From RUG572 sp964386385 (GTDB lineage Bacteria > Verrucomicrobiota > Kiritimatiellia > RFP12 > UBA1067): a DNA stretch of 64,000 nucleotides. The DNA is taken from NCBI GenBank assembly GCA_964386385.1, contig CAYLRN010000012.1, forward strand, positions 33,858-97,857, in the 5' to 3' direction. The notes below the pieces were generated by a model. It ran no database searches and was not told the DNA's origin. It worked only from the letters and a program-made list of their open reading frames with translations. A program made the translations under genes and the position numbers. This document shows, piece by piece, positions 36,084 through 44,212 of the stretch (positions are counted from its first letter, which is position 1; each line of letters starts with the position of its first letter).

Positions 36084-36115
36084 CAACATGGCGCACACCA
36101 AATTTTTTTTGCGGC

Positions 36116-36132
36116 GAGGTTGAATCACCCCA
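36116..36132 (+). repeat. Operator copy O3 (direct repeat)
   Basis: The same 17 bases as O2, exactly 57 bp downstream and 15 bases before the ATG of RHH gene 3. A run of eight T at 36103-36110 lies between O2 and O3. Confidence 0.7.
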
Positions 36133-36147
36133 TGGGAGAAGCGAGGC

Positions 36148-36330
36148 ATGAGCGACGAGAAGATGATAAACGTGCCATTGGACGATGAAACGAAGTTCGC
36201 CCTTGAAACGAGCGCGAGGGAAAACGGACGCGCCGTAGGGCGCGAAGCCGCGATGCTGATAAAGCGCGGGCTTGCCTCATTCCGGCGCAGGCTGGAAGCG
36301 GCGGGCGCGCCGAAGCGGAAAGGCGCGTGA
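36148..36330 (+). CDS. Ribbon-helix-helix DNA-binding protein 3
   Basis: The 60-residue protein is Arc-like: strand KMINVPLD, helix DETKFALETSARENG, helix GREAAMLIKRGLASF, with a basic tail. It is preceded by operator O3 and a GAGAAGCGAGG ribosome-binding region. It differs in sequence from RHH 1 and 2, so the three are not recent duplicates. It may be the opposing regulator in an immunity switch. Confidence 0.65.
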   Translation: MSDEKMINVPLDDETKFALETSARENGRAVGREAAMLIKRGLASFRRRLEAAGAPKRKGA

Positions 36331-36331
36331 C

Positions 36332-36622
36332 ATGAGGGCGGCTACCGTCAACGCGATAAAAGCCCTTCTGCGCATGGACAGGACGGCGACCGACGCGGAG
36401 CGCAAGGCCGTGGTTGCCGCCGCTACCGCCGGAGCGGACGTTGCGCTTGCGCGGTGCGCCATGGACGGGGCGTGGATGAAGGGCGCGGACGTGTGCCTGC
36501 TGCTGGACTTTGACCGCTCCACGCTTGCGCGGTGGATTGCCGCCGGACGGCTGGAGGCCGAGAAGCGCGGCGGGCGGTGGTACGTGCAGAGCGAGAGCGT
36601 CCGCCGCTACATGGCCGGATGA
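36332..36622 (+). CDS. Excisionase/MerR-like helix-turn-helix protein
   Basis: The 96-residue protein has a C-terminal winged HTH of the excisionase type (DVCLLLDFDRSTLARWIAAGRL ... RWYVQSESVRRYM, residues about 54-95). The N-terminal half is helical. It lies one base after the stop of RHH 3 and has GGAAAGG upstream. Excisionase or a regulator of excision are the likely roles; the integrase is 1.6 kb upstream. Confidence 0.65.
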   Translation: MRAATVNAIKALLRMDRTATDAERKAVVAAATAGADVALARCAMDGAWMKGADVCLLLDFDRSTLARWIAAGRLEAEKRGGRWYVQSESVRRYMAG

Positions 36623-36644
36623 AGTGAGAGCGACTTGAACCGAA

Positions 36645-36656
36645 CCAAGACAGGAA
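36645..36656 (+). repeat. Prophage leader motif, copy 3
   Basis: CCAAGACAGGAA after the excisionase-like gene, followed within nine bases by two ATG codons (36657, 36665) that open short frames of 41 codons and 125 codons; the second reads in frame into the next gene. Confidence 0.55.
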
Positions 36657-36746
36657 ATGCCGAAATGCCGAAGGTGTTTCAGTCCGAAAACCACGGACGC
36701 GCCGCCGTCACAGGCGCACACTATTTCCGCCACGACGGCGGGGAAA

Positions 36747-36758
36747 CCAAAACGGAAA
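36747..36758 (+). repeat. Prophage leader motif, copy 4
   Basis: CCAAAACGGAAA (G in place of A at position 8), followed by CCAACAGGAG and the ATG at 36779. Confidence 0.5.
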
Positions 36759-36778
36759 CCAACAGGAGAGATGCCGGA

Positions 36779-37042
36779 ATGAGCAAGATGCAGATGATAT
36801 GCGCCGTGGCCGCCGTGGCCGCCTTTGGCGCGTCCATGGCGTGGTGCGGGCTGACGTTCGACCGACGCATGGAAGAGGCACGGAAGGCCGGCGCGGCGGA
36901 AGCCGACGCAAAGGCCGAGGCCGTGGGTGGCTGGGAGGCGTGGACGCACAGAAGCGTCAACGCATGGTGCAGGGCGAACGGCAGGCCGGACGCATACGCG
37001 GGCGAGGGTGCGTTGGACGCCGGCGGAAAGGCGGCGGAGTGA
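36779..37042 (+). CDS. Small phage membrane protein
   Basis: The 87-residue protein has an N-terminal membrane segment or signal (MQMICAVAAVAAFGASMAW) and a soluble part with two Trp-rich turns. The start at 36779 has AGGAG ten bases upstream and its own leader motif; an in-frame ATG at 36665 would add 38 residues. Its stop overlaps the next start (TGATG). Function unknown. Confidence 0.55.
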   Translation: MSKMQMICAVAAVAAFGASMAWCGLTFDRRMEEARKAGAAEADAKAEAVGGWEAWTHRSVNAWCRANGRPDAYAGEGALDAGGKAAE

Positions 37043-37998
37043 TGGCGAAGGAGACCTTGAGCGCAAGCCGCATGGCCGCATTCCTCGCCTGTCCGAGGAG
37101 GCACTACTACCAGTACGAGCTGGGGCTGGAGCGCGAGGAATCCGCGCCCGCCCTGCGCTTCGGAAGCGCGTTCCACAAGGCGCTGGAGGCGCGGGCGAAC
37201 GGCGCGGGGCTGCCGGAGGCGTACGAGGCCGCGAAAAGCGGGGCGCAGCTGGGAGAGCCGGTCGAGCTTGCGAAGCTCTACGGCCTTCTGCGCGGCTACT
37301 ACGGCCTCTACGGCGCGGCCGGGGACGGCAGGGACGTCATCGTGAAGATGCACCCCGAATGCCAGTGGACGCTGCCGATACCGCGGAGCCGCACGTTCGT
37401 GCACGTGGGCGTCATCGACGGCCTCGCCGTGCTGAAGGACGGGCGGACGGCCATCGTGGAGCACAAGACCACGGGCGAGGACGTCGGCGCGACGAGCGAC
37501 TACTGGACGCGGCTGCGGTTCAACGGACAGCTGCTCCTGTACGTGCTGGCGGCGCGGGCGTACGGCTGGGACGTGGACACGGTCGTCTACGACGTGACGC
37601 GCAAGCCCGCCATACGCCAGAGGGCGAACGAGACGGCGGAGCAGTACGGCGACAGGCTGGCGGAGGACGCGGCGGCGAGGCCGGAGTTCTACTACGCCCG
37701 CCGCGAGGTCGCCGTGCTTGACGGCGCGGTCGCCGAGTTCGAGACACAGCGCGACGCCGTCTGCAGGATGCTGCTGCACTGCAGGGCCGCGGCGCGGAAG
37801 GCCGCGCTGCCGGAGCACGGATGGGCGCGGAACTGCAGCGGGCTGACGTGCCGAAACTGCGACTACGCGGGCTTCTGCCTGCAGTGCGTGCACGTGGACG
37901 CGGAGCGTCCGCCCGCCGGATTCAGGCTGCGCGGCAGGTCGCAGGCCGCGCCCGCGGGAGCGACTTCCGCCGCCTCCGGGGCGGCGGCGAACTGCTGA
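37042..37998 (+). CDS. RecB/Cas4-like PD-(D/E)XK nuclease with Fe-S cysteines
   Basis: The 318-residue protein begins with SASRMAAFLACPRRHYYQYELGL (first cluster Cys about 17), has the nuclease motifs HVGVIDGLAV and AIVEHKTTG, and ends with CSGLTCRNCDYAGFC, the three-Cys cluster of Cas4/AddB-type exonucleases. It should resect double-stranded DNA ends for phage recombination. The next genes encode a Sak4-like ATPase and a candidate single-strand binding protein, the usual partners of such nucleases. Confidence 0.85.
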   Translation: MAKETLSASRMAAFLACPRRHYYQYELGLEREESAPALRFGSAFHKALEARANGAGLPEAYEAAKSGAQLGEPVELAKLYGLLRGYYGLYGAAGDGRDVIVKMHPECQWTLPIPRSRTFVHVGVIDGLAVLKDGRTAIVEHKTTGEDVGATSDYWTRLRFNGQLLLYVLAARAYGWDVDTVVYDVTRKPAIRQRANETAEQYGDRLAEDAAARPEFYYARREVAVLDGAVAEFETQRDAVCRMLLHCRAAARKAALPEHGWARNCSGLTCRNCDYAGFCLQCVHVDAERPPAGFRLRGRSQAAPAGATSAASGAAANC

Positions 37999-38027
37999 AA
38001 CACGAACAGACGAAAGGGAACAGAGAA

Positions 38028-38900
38028 ATGCCGACAACGGAATCAATGCCGACCGCGCCCGCCGGCGCGGCGGCGAAGCCCGCGAGGGCCGTCAGGAACG
38101 CCATACCCCCACCTCCGGGCGCGGGGGCCGTAAAGGGCAGGGTCGCCTTTGGGAGCCTTGCGAAGGCCGCCGGACACCGCCTTGTGGTGTACGGGACGGG
38201 CGGCATAGGCAAGACCACCCTGTGCGCCGCGCTCCCCGGCCCCGTGGCGTTCGTCGACCTCGACGGCAGCCTCCCCGTGCTGGGGGCGCGGCTTGCCGAG
38301 CAGGGACTGGCGGACAACATCGTCCCCGTGGACGGCGTGGCCGACTGGGGCGGCCTCATGGCCGCGCTGGACGCGGACGGCTGGGACGCGGTGAAGACCA
38401 TCGTGGTCGACACCGCGACGAAGGCCGAGGCCCTTGCGCTGGCGTGGACGCTGAAGACGAAGCCGACCGACAAGGGGCAGCACGTCGACAGCGTCGAGGG
38501 CTACGGGTTCGGCAAGGGCTACGTGCTCGTGGCCGAGACGTTCAACGGGCTCCTGGCCCGCCTCGACCGCCACGCCCGCGCGGGGCGGAACGTGGCGCTT
38601 GTCTGCCACGAATGCACGGCGACCGTGCCGAACCCCGAAGGGGAGGACTGGCTGCGCTACGAGCCGCGCCTGCAGAACCCGCCGAGCGGCAAGGCGTCGA
38701 TACGGCTGGCCGTGAAGGAGTGGTGCGACCACCTGCTCTTCGTCGGGTACGACGTGGACGTGAGGAACGGCGTCGCGAAGGGCGGCGGCACGAAGACCAT
38801 GTACACGGGCGAGAGGCCGCACTGCATGGCGAAGAGCCGCACGACGGGCGAGACGTACCCGCTTGACGGCACGTTCGACTGGAACCGCATCATCCACTAG
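38028..38900 (+). CDS. Sak4-like RecA-fold ATPase (AAA_24)
   Basis: The 290-residue protein has Walker A GTGGIGKTT (56-64), FVDLDGS, a Walker B-like KTIVVDTATK and ALVCHE. It matches phage AAA_24/Sak4 proteins that anneal or load on single-stranded DNA in single-strand-annealing recombination. The first 35 residues are Pro/Ala-rich and disordered. It follows the nuclease by 29 bases. Confidence 0.82.
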   Translation: MPTTESMPTAPAGAAAKPARAVRNAIPPPPGAGAVKGRVAFGSLAKAAGHRLVVYGTGGIGKTTLCAALPGPVAFVDLDGSLPVLGARLAEQGLADNIVPVDGVADWGGLMAALDADGWDAVKTIVVDTATKAEALALAWTLKTKPTDKGQHVDSVEGYGFGKGYVLVAETFNGLLARLDRHARAGRNVALVCHECTATVPNPEGEDWLRYEPRLQNPPSGKASIRLAVKEWCDHLLFVGYDVDVRNGVAKGGGTKTMYTGERPHCMAKSRTTGETYPLDGTFDWNRIIH

Positions 38901-38919
38901 GCGAAAGGGGGAACGAACC

Positions 38920-39675
38920 ATGGCAAGGTACATAGAGGACGGCACGTACGACGCCGAGGGCGTCGCGGCGAGCGTCTACCGCAAGGAGAACGGGAACGTG
39001 ATACTGCTGACGGAGTGGGCGCTGCCCTCCCTGCGCAAGACAATACGCAGCTGGGACTGCGTGATCATCGGCAGCACGGGCGAAATCCGCGAAAAGGCGC
39101 TGGCGAACATCCGCAAGTGGGCGACCGGCTGGGACGGAACGAGCTTCGGCTGGTTCCCCGCGAACGTCGAGGGATTGAAGGTCGAACTGGTGATCGAGAA
39201 CCAGCCCGTCAACCCGCCGGAGTACGACGAGAACGGAAACCCGCGCACGACGAGCCGCGTCAAGTGGGTGAACCCCGTCGGAGGCCGCGACCAGAAGGAA
39301 ATGCGGGCGGACGAGAGCGCGGCGCTCGACCGCATCTTCGCGGCGAAGCTGCGGGCGAACGCGGGGGCGCGGCCCGTGGGCGGGGCGGCGGGGGTCGCGA
39401 AGCCCGCCCAGACGCCGCCGAAGCCCGCCTCCGCGCCCTCCGGCGCGCCCGCGCCGGCCGGAGGCGCAGCCACGCCCCCCGCGACGCGGGAAAGCGTCTG
39501 GGCGAGCTTCTGCGGCATTGCCGAAAGCCTGCGGCTCGGCAAGGACGAGCGCAGCGCGAAGTTCCTCGAACTGGTCGCCGCCGCCGGACTGCGGACCGAC
39601 TACGACGACTGGACGGGCGAGAACTGGGGCAGGCTGCAGGCGGAGGTGGACGCCTGGAACGGACTGCCCTTCTGA
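38920..39675 (+). CDS. Candidate phage single-strand DNA-binding protein
   Basis: The 251-residue protein has an N-terminal beta-rich domain (residues 1-120, ARYIEDGTYDAEGVA, LKVELVIENQ, SRVKWVNPVGG), a Pro/Ala linker, a small helical domain and a tail ending in WNGLPF that resembles the acidic hydrophobic tip of SSB proteins. Position behind Sak4 and the nuclease supports an SSB role. The family is not identified with certainty. Confidence 0.6.
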   Translation: MARYIEDGTYDAEGVAASVYRKENGNVILLTEWALPSLRKTIRSWDCVIIGSTGEIREKALANIRKWATGWDGTSFGWFPANVEGLKVELVIENQPVNPPEYDENGNPRTTSRVKWVNPVGGRDQKEMRADESAALDRIFAAKLRANAGARPVGGAAGVAKPAQTPPKPASAPSGAPAPAGGAATPPATRESVWASFCGIAESLRLGKDERSAKFLELVAAAGLRTDYDDWTGENWGRLQAEVDAWNGLPF

Positions 39676-39680
39676 CCCAT

Positions 39681-39726
39681 GCGGCGCGGCGGGCGCGGCC
39701 TGGGAATCCGCGCGCCGCCGCGCCGC
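39681..39726 (+). terminator. GC-only hairpin between the SSB candidate and the replication genes
   Basis: Arms beginning GCGGCGCGGCGG and ending CCGCCGCGCCGC pair over 12 bp at the base and partly further in, around CCTGGGAAT. There is no T-run. It may attenuate transcription or protect the 3' end of the upstream mRNA. Confidence 0.45.
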
Positions 39727-39746
39727 AACCCACGAAAGGACGAGAC

Positions 39747-40394
39747 ATGAACGACATGATATTCACGTTCTACCCTTCGTACTACGCCTACGCGAAGGAC
39801 CTCCCCGCGAAGGAGCGGCTGGCGTTCTACGACGCCATCCTGCGCTACTTCTTCGACGGCGAGGACTGCGACGAGCGCAACCCGGCGCGCAAGGTGTTTG
39901 CGCTCGTGAAGCCCAACATCACGGCAAGCCTGCGCATGAAGAGCGCGAAGAAAAGGCGCAACACTTGCGGCAACACTTCCGCCAACACTTCGCCGAAGTG
40001 TCCTTCTTTAGGAACGAAGGAAGAAGGAACAGAGGAACAGGGGAACGGTGGACTGCCCACACCCCCAGCCCCCGCGCCCTGCGGCGCGGGGGGGGCGGCG
40101 GCGTTGAAATCCACGACCCCGACGTGGGGGGACGTGGAGGCCGCCGCGTCCGCCCTGGGCGTCCCCGCCGAGTTCGCCCGACGCTTCTTCGACGACATGG
40201 AGCGGGACAACTGGGCGTACGTCAACCGCCACGGCAACACGGCGACGGTGAACCGCCTCTGCCTCGCCGCCGTGCTTGGCGGCCGGTGGCGGGCGCAGGG
40301 GCGCGGCGCGGCGGGGGCCGCGTCGGCGCGGGGCCGCGCGAACCAGCCGGACGGCGTCGTCCACCACGAGGAGGGCTATGAGAACCCCCTGTGA
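39747..40394 (+). CDS. Phage replication-type protein (DUF6291-like N-terminus)
   Basis: The 215-residue protein starts with TFYPSYYAYAKDLPAKERLAFYDAI..., the DUF6291 pattern seen in phage replisome proteins, then a low-complexity Thr/Pro/Ala region and a second helical domain (WGDVEAAASALGVPAEFARRFFDDME). It overlaps the DnaC-like gene by 17 bases. A role in assembling the replication fork at the phage origin is likely by position. Confidence 0.7.
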   Translation: MNDMIFTFYPSYYAYAKDLPAKERLAFYDAILRYFFDGEDCDERNPARKVFALVKPNITASLRMKSAKKRRNTCGNTSANTSPKCPSLGTKEEGTEEQGNGGLPTPPAPAPCGAGGAAALKSTTPTWGDVEAAASALGVPAEFARRFFDDMERDNWAYVNRHGNTATVNRLCLAAVLGGRWRAQGRGAAGAASARGRANQPDGVVHHEEGYENPL

Positions 40395-41064
40395 CCCGCT
40401 GCGCGGCGCGCTGCCGCTCGCCGAGCTGCTGGCCGCGCTCGACGCCCCGTCCTGCGAGGAGAGGGAGGCGGAGGTGGACGCCCGCCGGCTGTCCGCGTGG
40501 GCGAACGCGATGGCCGCGCACGGCTACCGCCACAGCGTGGAGTCGCTGGAGGCCCTGCGCCTCTACCTCGCCGGCTACGGCCTGCTGCTCATGGGCGGCG
40601 TCGGGACGGGCAAGACGCACTTCTTCCGGACGCTGGGCAGGGCGCTCGCGGCCCGCGGCCGCGGCGACGAGGCGCCGGTCGTCCGCCCGATGGTGGACAC
40701 GGTCGGGCGCCGGGTCGACGAGGTGCGGGCTCTGTTCGCGGAGAGCGCCCGCCGCGACGTGGTGCTGGACGACGTGGGCGCGGAGCCGGTCTTCAACGAG
40801 TACGGCAGCCGGTGGGACGTCCTGCCGTGGATCGTCGAGATGCGCCTGGCCGCGTCCGGGCGGACGCACTTCACGACGAACCTCGCGCCGAAGGAGCTGG
40901 AGCGCCGGTACGGCGCGCGGACGGTCGACAGGATGCACGAGATGGCCGCCTCCGCCACCCTCGCGGGGCCGAGCCGGCGGCGCACGACGCCGAACGCGGC
41001 GGCGGTGCGGACATACGCGGCGGCGGCCCGCAGGGCCGCCGGCGGCGAAGGGGGCGGACGGTGA
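40378..41064 (+). CDS. DnaC/IstB-like helicase loader ATPase
   Basis: The 228-residue AAA+ protein has Walker A GGVGTGKTHF (73-82), Walker B DVVLDDVGAEP, sensor FTTNLAP and an arginine finger region RYGARTVDRM. It should load the host replicative helicase. The N-terminal 50 residues probably contact the helicase. It is coupled to the preceding gene and followed by a GTGA overlap. Confidence 0.85.
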   Translation: MRTPCDPLRGALPLAELLAALDAPSCEEREAEVDARRLSAWANAMAAHGYRHSVESLEALRLYLAGYGLLLMGGVGTGKTHFFRTLGRALAARGRGDEAPVVRPMVDTVGRRVDEVRALFAESARRDVVLDDVGAEPVFNEYGSRWDVLPWIVEMRLAASGRTHFTTNLAPKELERRYGARTVDRMHEMAASATLAGPSRRRTTPNAAAVRTYAAAARRAAGGEGGGR

Positions 41065-41222
41065 CGCCGCGCCTCCCCGGCGGACGCGACGTGGAGTGCC
41101 GCCGCGACGGGCGCGGCTTCGACAACTGCCGCGTCCGCGCCGTGCGGACATACCCCGCGGGTCGCGGCGGATGCCTCCACCACCAGTGGAGGACGCCGCC
41201 GGCGCGAACGCCCGCGGACTGA
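41061..41222 (+). CDS. Small Cys/His-containing protein (53 residues), tentative
   Basis: A GTG overlaps the stop of the DnaC-like gene (GTGA). The product has Cys at 13, 23 and 38 with HH following, which might bind a metal. Its base composition is like its neighbours and there is no separate ribosome-binding site. Confidence 0.35.
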   Translation: MTPRLPGGRDVECRRDGRGFDNCRVRAVRTYPAGRGGCLHHQWRTPPARTPAD

Positions 41223-41268
41223 AGCGGAAAACGAGGCAAGAAGAAAAAGGAAAAAGGAGAGAACGAAA

Positions 41269-41652
41269 ATGGGCGAGAGCAGAAGGTGCGGAGTCCTGAC
41301 GGACGCGGAACTGGAGAAGATTCGGCGGCACTACCGCCACGCGGTGGAGAGTCATCCGCATTTCGCGGACAGGCTGCCAGCCATGTGCAGCCGCAGTTTC
41401 GCGGCGGAGACGCTGGACAGGGCGCGCAAGCGTCTACGCGACGGCGAGGCGGTCGGGTCCGTGTCGGCCGTCGCCGTCCTCGACTGCGAGACGGCGGAGG
41501 TGATGGAGGCGCATCTGCGCGGAGACATGGCCGCCGCCGCGGAGGAATGCTACGACGCGATAGCGGTTCTCCTGCGCATGGTGGACGTCATCGAGGGGCG
41601 GCAGACGCTTGGCATGGCGACGGAAGCCGCGCCGGAAGGGGGCGCGGAATGA
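41269..41652 (+). CDS. Phage protein of unknown function (127 aa)
   Basis: An ATG after AAAGGAGAGAACGAAA opens a helical protein (residues 11-100) with no recognised motif. It ends in ATGA overlap with the next small gene. Probably an early phage accessory protein. Confidence 0.6.
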   Translation: MGESRRCGVLTDAELEKIRRHYRHAVESHPHFADRLPAMCSRSFAAETLDRARKRLRDGEAVGSVSAVAVLDCETAEVMEAHLRGDMAAAAEECYDAIAVLLRMVDVIEGRQTLGMATEAAPEGGAE

Positions 41653-41825
41653 CGAAGGCAGAGGCACTGGGGCTTATGCAGGGGCTGGCAAAGGGTGCCG
41701 GCGGAGAACTTGCGGAGGCGGCGCGCGTCGCCGCCGCCGCGATTCGCAGGAGCATGAAGTCGACGCGGGCCGCGAAGAAGGCCGCGATCGCGAAGAGGAA
41801 GGAAGCGAGGTGCGAGAGGGAATGA
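41649..41825 (+). CDS. Small basic helical phage protein (58 aa)
   Basis: The frame lies between two ATGA overlaps, which argues that it is translated. The product is Ala/Lys-rich with a basic C-terminal helix (STRAAKKAAIAKRKEAR) and could bind nucleic acid. Family unknown. Confidence 0.55.
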   Translation: MTKAEALGLMQGLAKGAGGELAEAARVAAAAIRRSMKSTRAAKKAAIAKRKEARCERE

Positions 41826-42361
41826 GAAAGACGAGACTGGACGACCTTCCGCCGCGCCTCCGCGCGCAGGCCGAGAGGCAGCTTGCGCCGCGCGACGTCA
41901 AAGCGCCGCAGGACGCGCAGGAACGCCCCTCCGAACCCGCCGCGCATCCGGCCTGCAGCCTTGCGCCCTACCGCCACGGAACGCGCCGCAGTCCGCCCCT
42001 GCGCCCGTTCGGCAAGGGCATGAACAAGACGGAGGCCGCCTACCAGCGCGAAGTCCTCCGCGGCATGGGACGCTACGAGCCCATGGCGTTCCGCCTTCTC
42101 GGCGGCTGCCGATACACGCCCGACTTCATGACCGTCGACGACGGGATTCCCACCTTCCACGAGGTGAAGGGCTCCTACCGCCTTGAATCGGAAGGCCGCG
42201 CATGGACGGCGTTCTGCTCCGCCGCCGCGCAGTACCCCTTCTTCCGCTGGATATGGGCGGTGAAGGGCAAGAGGCGCGGGGAGTGGAGCGTAAAGCGGCG
42301 CATCGAGCCGACCGCAGAAACCACGATTGACAGCCAGCCTGACTTCGGAGAGACAGAATGA
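41822..42361 (+). CDS. DUF1064-like phage nuclease
   Basis: The 179-residue protein has the DUF1064 pattern: MNKTEAAYQREVL, FRLLGGCRYTPDFMTVDDG, FHEVKGSYRLESEGR and a late helix AAAQYPFFRWIWAVK. The PDF...EVKG elements form a PD-(D/E)XK active site. Relatives in phages are thought to be Holliday-junction resolvases or replication nucleases. Coupled both up- and downstream by ATGA overlaps. Confidence 0.75.
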   Translation: MRKTRLDDLPPRLRAQAERQLAPRDVKAPQDAQERPSEPAAHPACSLAPYRHGTRRSPPLRPFGKGMNKTEAAYQREVLRGMGRYEPMAFRLLGGCRYTPDFMTVDDGIPTFHEVKGSYRLESEGRAWTAFCSAAAQYPFFRWIWAVKGKRRGEWSVKRRIEPTAETTIDSQPDFGETE

Positions 42362-42948
42362 CTTGCCACAGATGCCCGAACAGCAAGGAGATAGCCCGCC
42401 TGCGCGAGGCGTGCATGAAGTGCGAACTCGGCGACGCATCCGCCGTGTCCGGCACGTTCTCCCTCGACGCAATGACCGACGGCGCGATTGACGACCCCCG
42501 CATGAGGGCGCAGCGCGCCGCCGGACTGCAGTCGCAATCCACCTTCAACCCCGACGAAATAGACGAGCCGCCCACGCCCGAAACCCCCGAACAGCGGGCA
42601 CGCGACGCTTTCGTCTCGCTTCTCGCGCACCTCTCGCAAGTGCCATACGAACACCTCTGCGACCTGATAAGCCTAGTCCGCCAGTTCGACGGCCTCGACA
42701 GGCGCGAGTTCGCCCTCGTCCAGCACTTCCTGAACGGCGGCACGATGGCATCGTACGCCCGCGCCGAGAACCTGTCGAAGCAGACGGCGTTCGCGCGGTG
42801 CAAAGCCCTGTTCCGGCACAAGCCGCTCTTCAGGTCCATAGCGAACGGGCTTCTCGGCAAGCTCAAGGGCGGACGCAGGGCACAGCCGAAAGCGGTGCAG
42901 CCGACGCTCTTTGACTCCGCAAGCGCGGGCAGGCCGAAACCATCGTGA
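42358..42948 (+). CDS. Zinc-binding and helix-turn-helix phage protein
   Basis: The 196-residue protein starts with two CxxC pairs (CHRC, CMKC about 15 residues apart) likely to bind zinc, then an acidic linker, and near residues 125-160 an HTH (FLNGGTMASYARAENLSKQTAFARCKALF). It ends in TLFDS. It stands just before the packaging genes, a usual place for a late transcription activator or a small-terminase-like DNA recogniser; neither is proven. Confidence 0.6.
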   Translation: MTCHRCPNSKEIARLREACMKCELGDASAVSGTFSLDAMTDGAIDDPRMRAQRAAGLQSQSTFNPDEIDEPPTPETPEQRARDAFVSLLAHLSQVPYEHLCDLISLVRQFDGLDRREFALVQHFLNGGTMASYARAENLSKQTAFARCKALFRHKPLFRSIANGLLGKLKGGRRAQPKAVQPTLFDSASAGRPKPS

Positions 42949-43010
42949 ACGCACACAAAGGGAAACAATAGCCGAAACGCCGGGAAATTAGAACGCAAAC
43001 GGAAGAAATC

Positions 43011-43463
43011 ATGGCGAACAGACGTGGAAACCTGAACAATCTGCGCCCCCCTTCAAGCACGGAAGAAGCGCGTGAAAGGGGGCGAATGGGCGGCATAGCG
43101 TCCGGCAAGGCCCGCGCCGCCCGCAAGACCTTCGCGGAAACCCTGAAGACGATGCTGTCATGCACCGTCCCAAAGACCTCGCCGTACTACAGGAAACTGA
43201 AAGCGCAGATGCGGGAACTCGGCCTTGACTGGGAGCCGACCGTTCAGGACATCCCGAACCTCGGCATGCTCACAAGGGCCGCGAAGAATCCGCTGGCGTA
43301 TGTCGCAATCCGCGACACCATAGGCGAGAAGCCCGTGGAGCAGACGCAAGACCTCACCCCGCCGCCGCCAATCACCCTCGGACTTCTTCCCGTCGTGCCG
43401 CCCGCGGCCGCGGACGGCGCAGAAGCGGGCGGGGACGCCCCTTCCGGCCCTTCGGGCGCATGA
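43011..43463 (+). CDS. Probable small terminase-associated protein
   Basis: The 150-residue protein starts with NLNNLRPPSSTEEARERGR and GGIASGKARAARKTF, a pattern found in phage proteins encoded next to the large terminase, and ends in a Pro/Ala-rich tail. It may be the DNA-recognition subunit of packaging. It is separated from terL by the ParB/PAPS-reductase cluster. Confidence 0.55.
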   Translation: MANRRGNLNNLRPPSSTEEARERGRMGGIASGKARAARKTFAETLKTMLSCTVPKTSPYYRKLKAQMRELGLDWEPTVQDIPNLGMLTRAAKNPLAYVAIRDTIGEKPVEQTQDLTPPPPITLGLLPVVPPAAADGAEAGGDAPSGPSGA

Positions 43464-43546
43464 CCCCACCGCGCTACGCATACCGAAGCCCGATGCGCTC
43501 TGGCGGCTTCTACGGGGGCCTTTGAACGAAAGCAAGGAGAGACCAA

Positions 43547-44212
43547 ATGGCAACAGGCAGCAACAGGACGGCTAGGCGGACGAAGCCACTTGACGTGGCC
43601 GCGCTCATAGACAAGATGAAACTCGTCACCATACCGACGGACAAGTTGACGCCCTACGCGAAGAACCCCCGCATAAACGACGGCGGCGTTGACGCGGTGG
43701 CGAACAGCATAAGGAAGTTCGGCTTCGTCAACCCTATTGTCGTTCACGGCGCGAACAACGAAATCATAAACGGACACACCCGCCTCAAGGCCGCGAAGCG
43801 ACTCGGCCTAAGGCGCGTCCCATGCCTTCGCGGCGACCACCTGACCGACGCGGAGATACGCGCCCTGCGCATTGCGGACAACAAGACACACGAACTGACC
43901 GCGTGGGACGACGGGCTTCTGCGGCTGGAGGTGGCAGACCTCCCCGACTTCGACTTTGCCGACTTCGGCTTTGCCCCGCCCGCCACCGACGGCACGGACG
44001 AGACGGAGGGAGACGGCGCAAGCGCGGACGCTGGCGACGGTTCGCAGAACTACAGCATCGTCTACGAGATTGTCTTCGACGATGAATCGCAGCAGGACAG
44101 GTGGTTCAAGTTCCTGCGCAAGATAAAGGCCGCGTATGGCGGCGGCGGCGAGACAATCGCGGAGCAGCTGGTACAGGCCATTGACGACTGGGAGGCCTCC
44201 CATGACGCATGA
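43547..44212 (+). CDS. ParB/Srx-domain protein 1 (IbrB-like)
   Basis: The 221-residue protein has a ParB N-terminal domain: IPTDKLTPYAKNPR, then NEIINGHTRLKAAKRLG with the GHTR nucleotide-binding motif (76-79), and CLRGDHLTDAEIRALRIADNKTH. An acidic, disordered middle (residues about 140-165) leads to a C-terminal helical part. In E. coli prophages a ParB-like protein (IbrB) pairs with a PAPS-reductase-like protein (IbrA), as here. The stop lies 11 bases inside the next gene. Confidence 0.8.
   Translation: MATGSNRTARRTKPLDVAALIDKMKLVTIPTDKLTPYAKNPRINDGGVDAVANSIRKFGFVNPIVVHGANNEIINGHTRLKAAKRLGLRRVPCLRGDHLTDAEIRALRIADNKTHELTAWDDGLLRLEVADLPDFDFADFGFAPPATDGTDETEGDGASADAGDGSQNYSIVYEIVFDDESQQDRWFKFLRKIKAAYGGGGETIAEQLVQAIDDWEASHDA

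Noticed and set aside
36657..36782. A 41-codon frame after leader motif copy 3, ending in ATGA at the next start
   Set aside because: Only one base separates AGGAA from its ATG, and the product is mostly low complexity; kept as a possibility, not as a gene.
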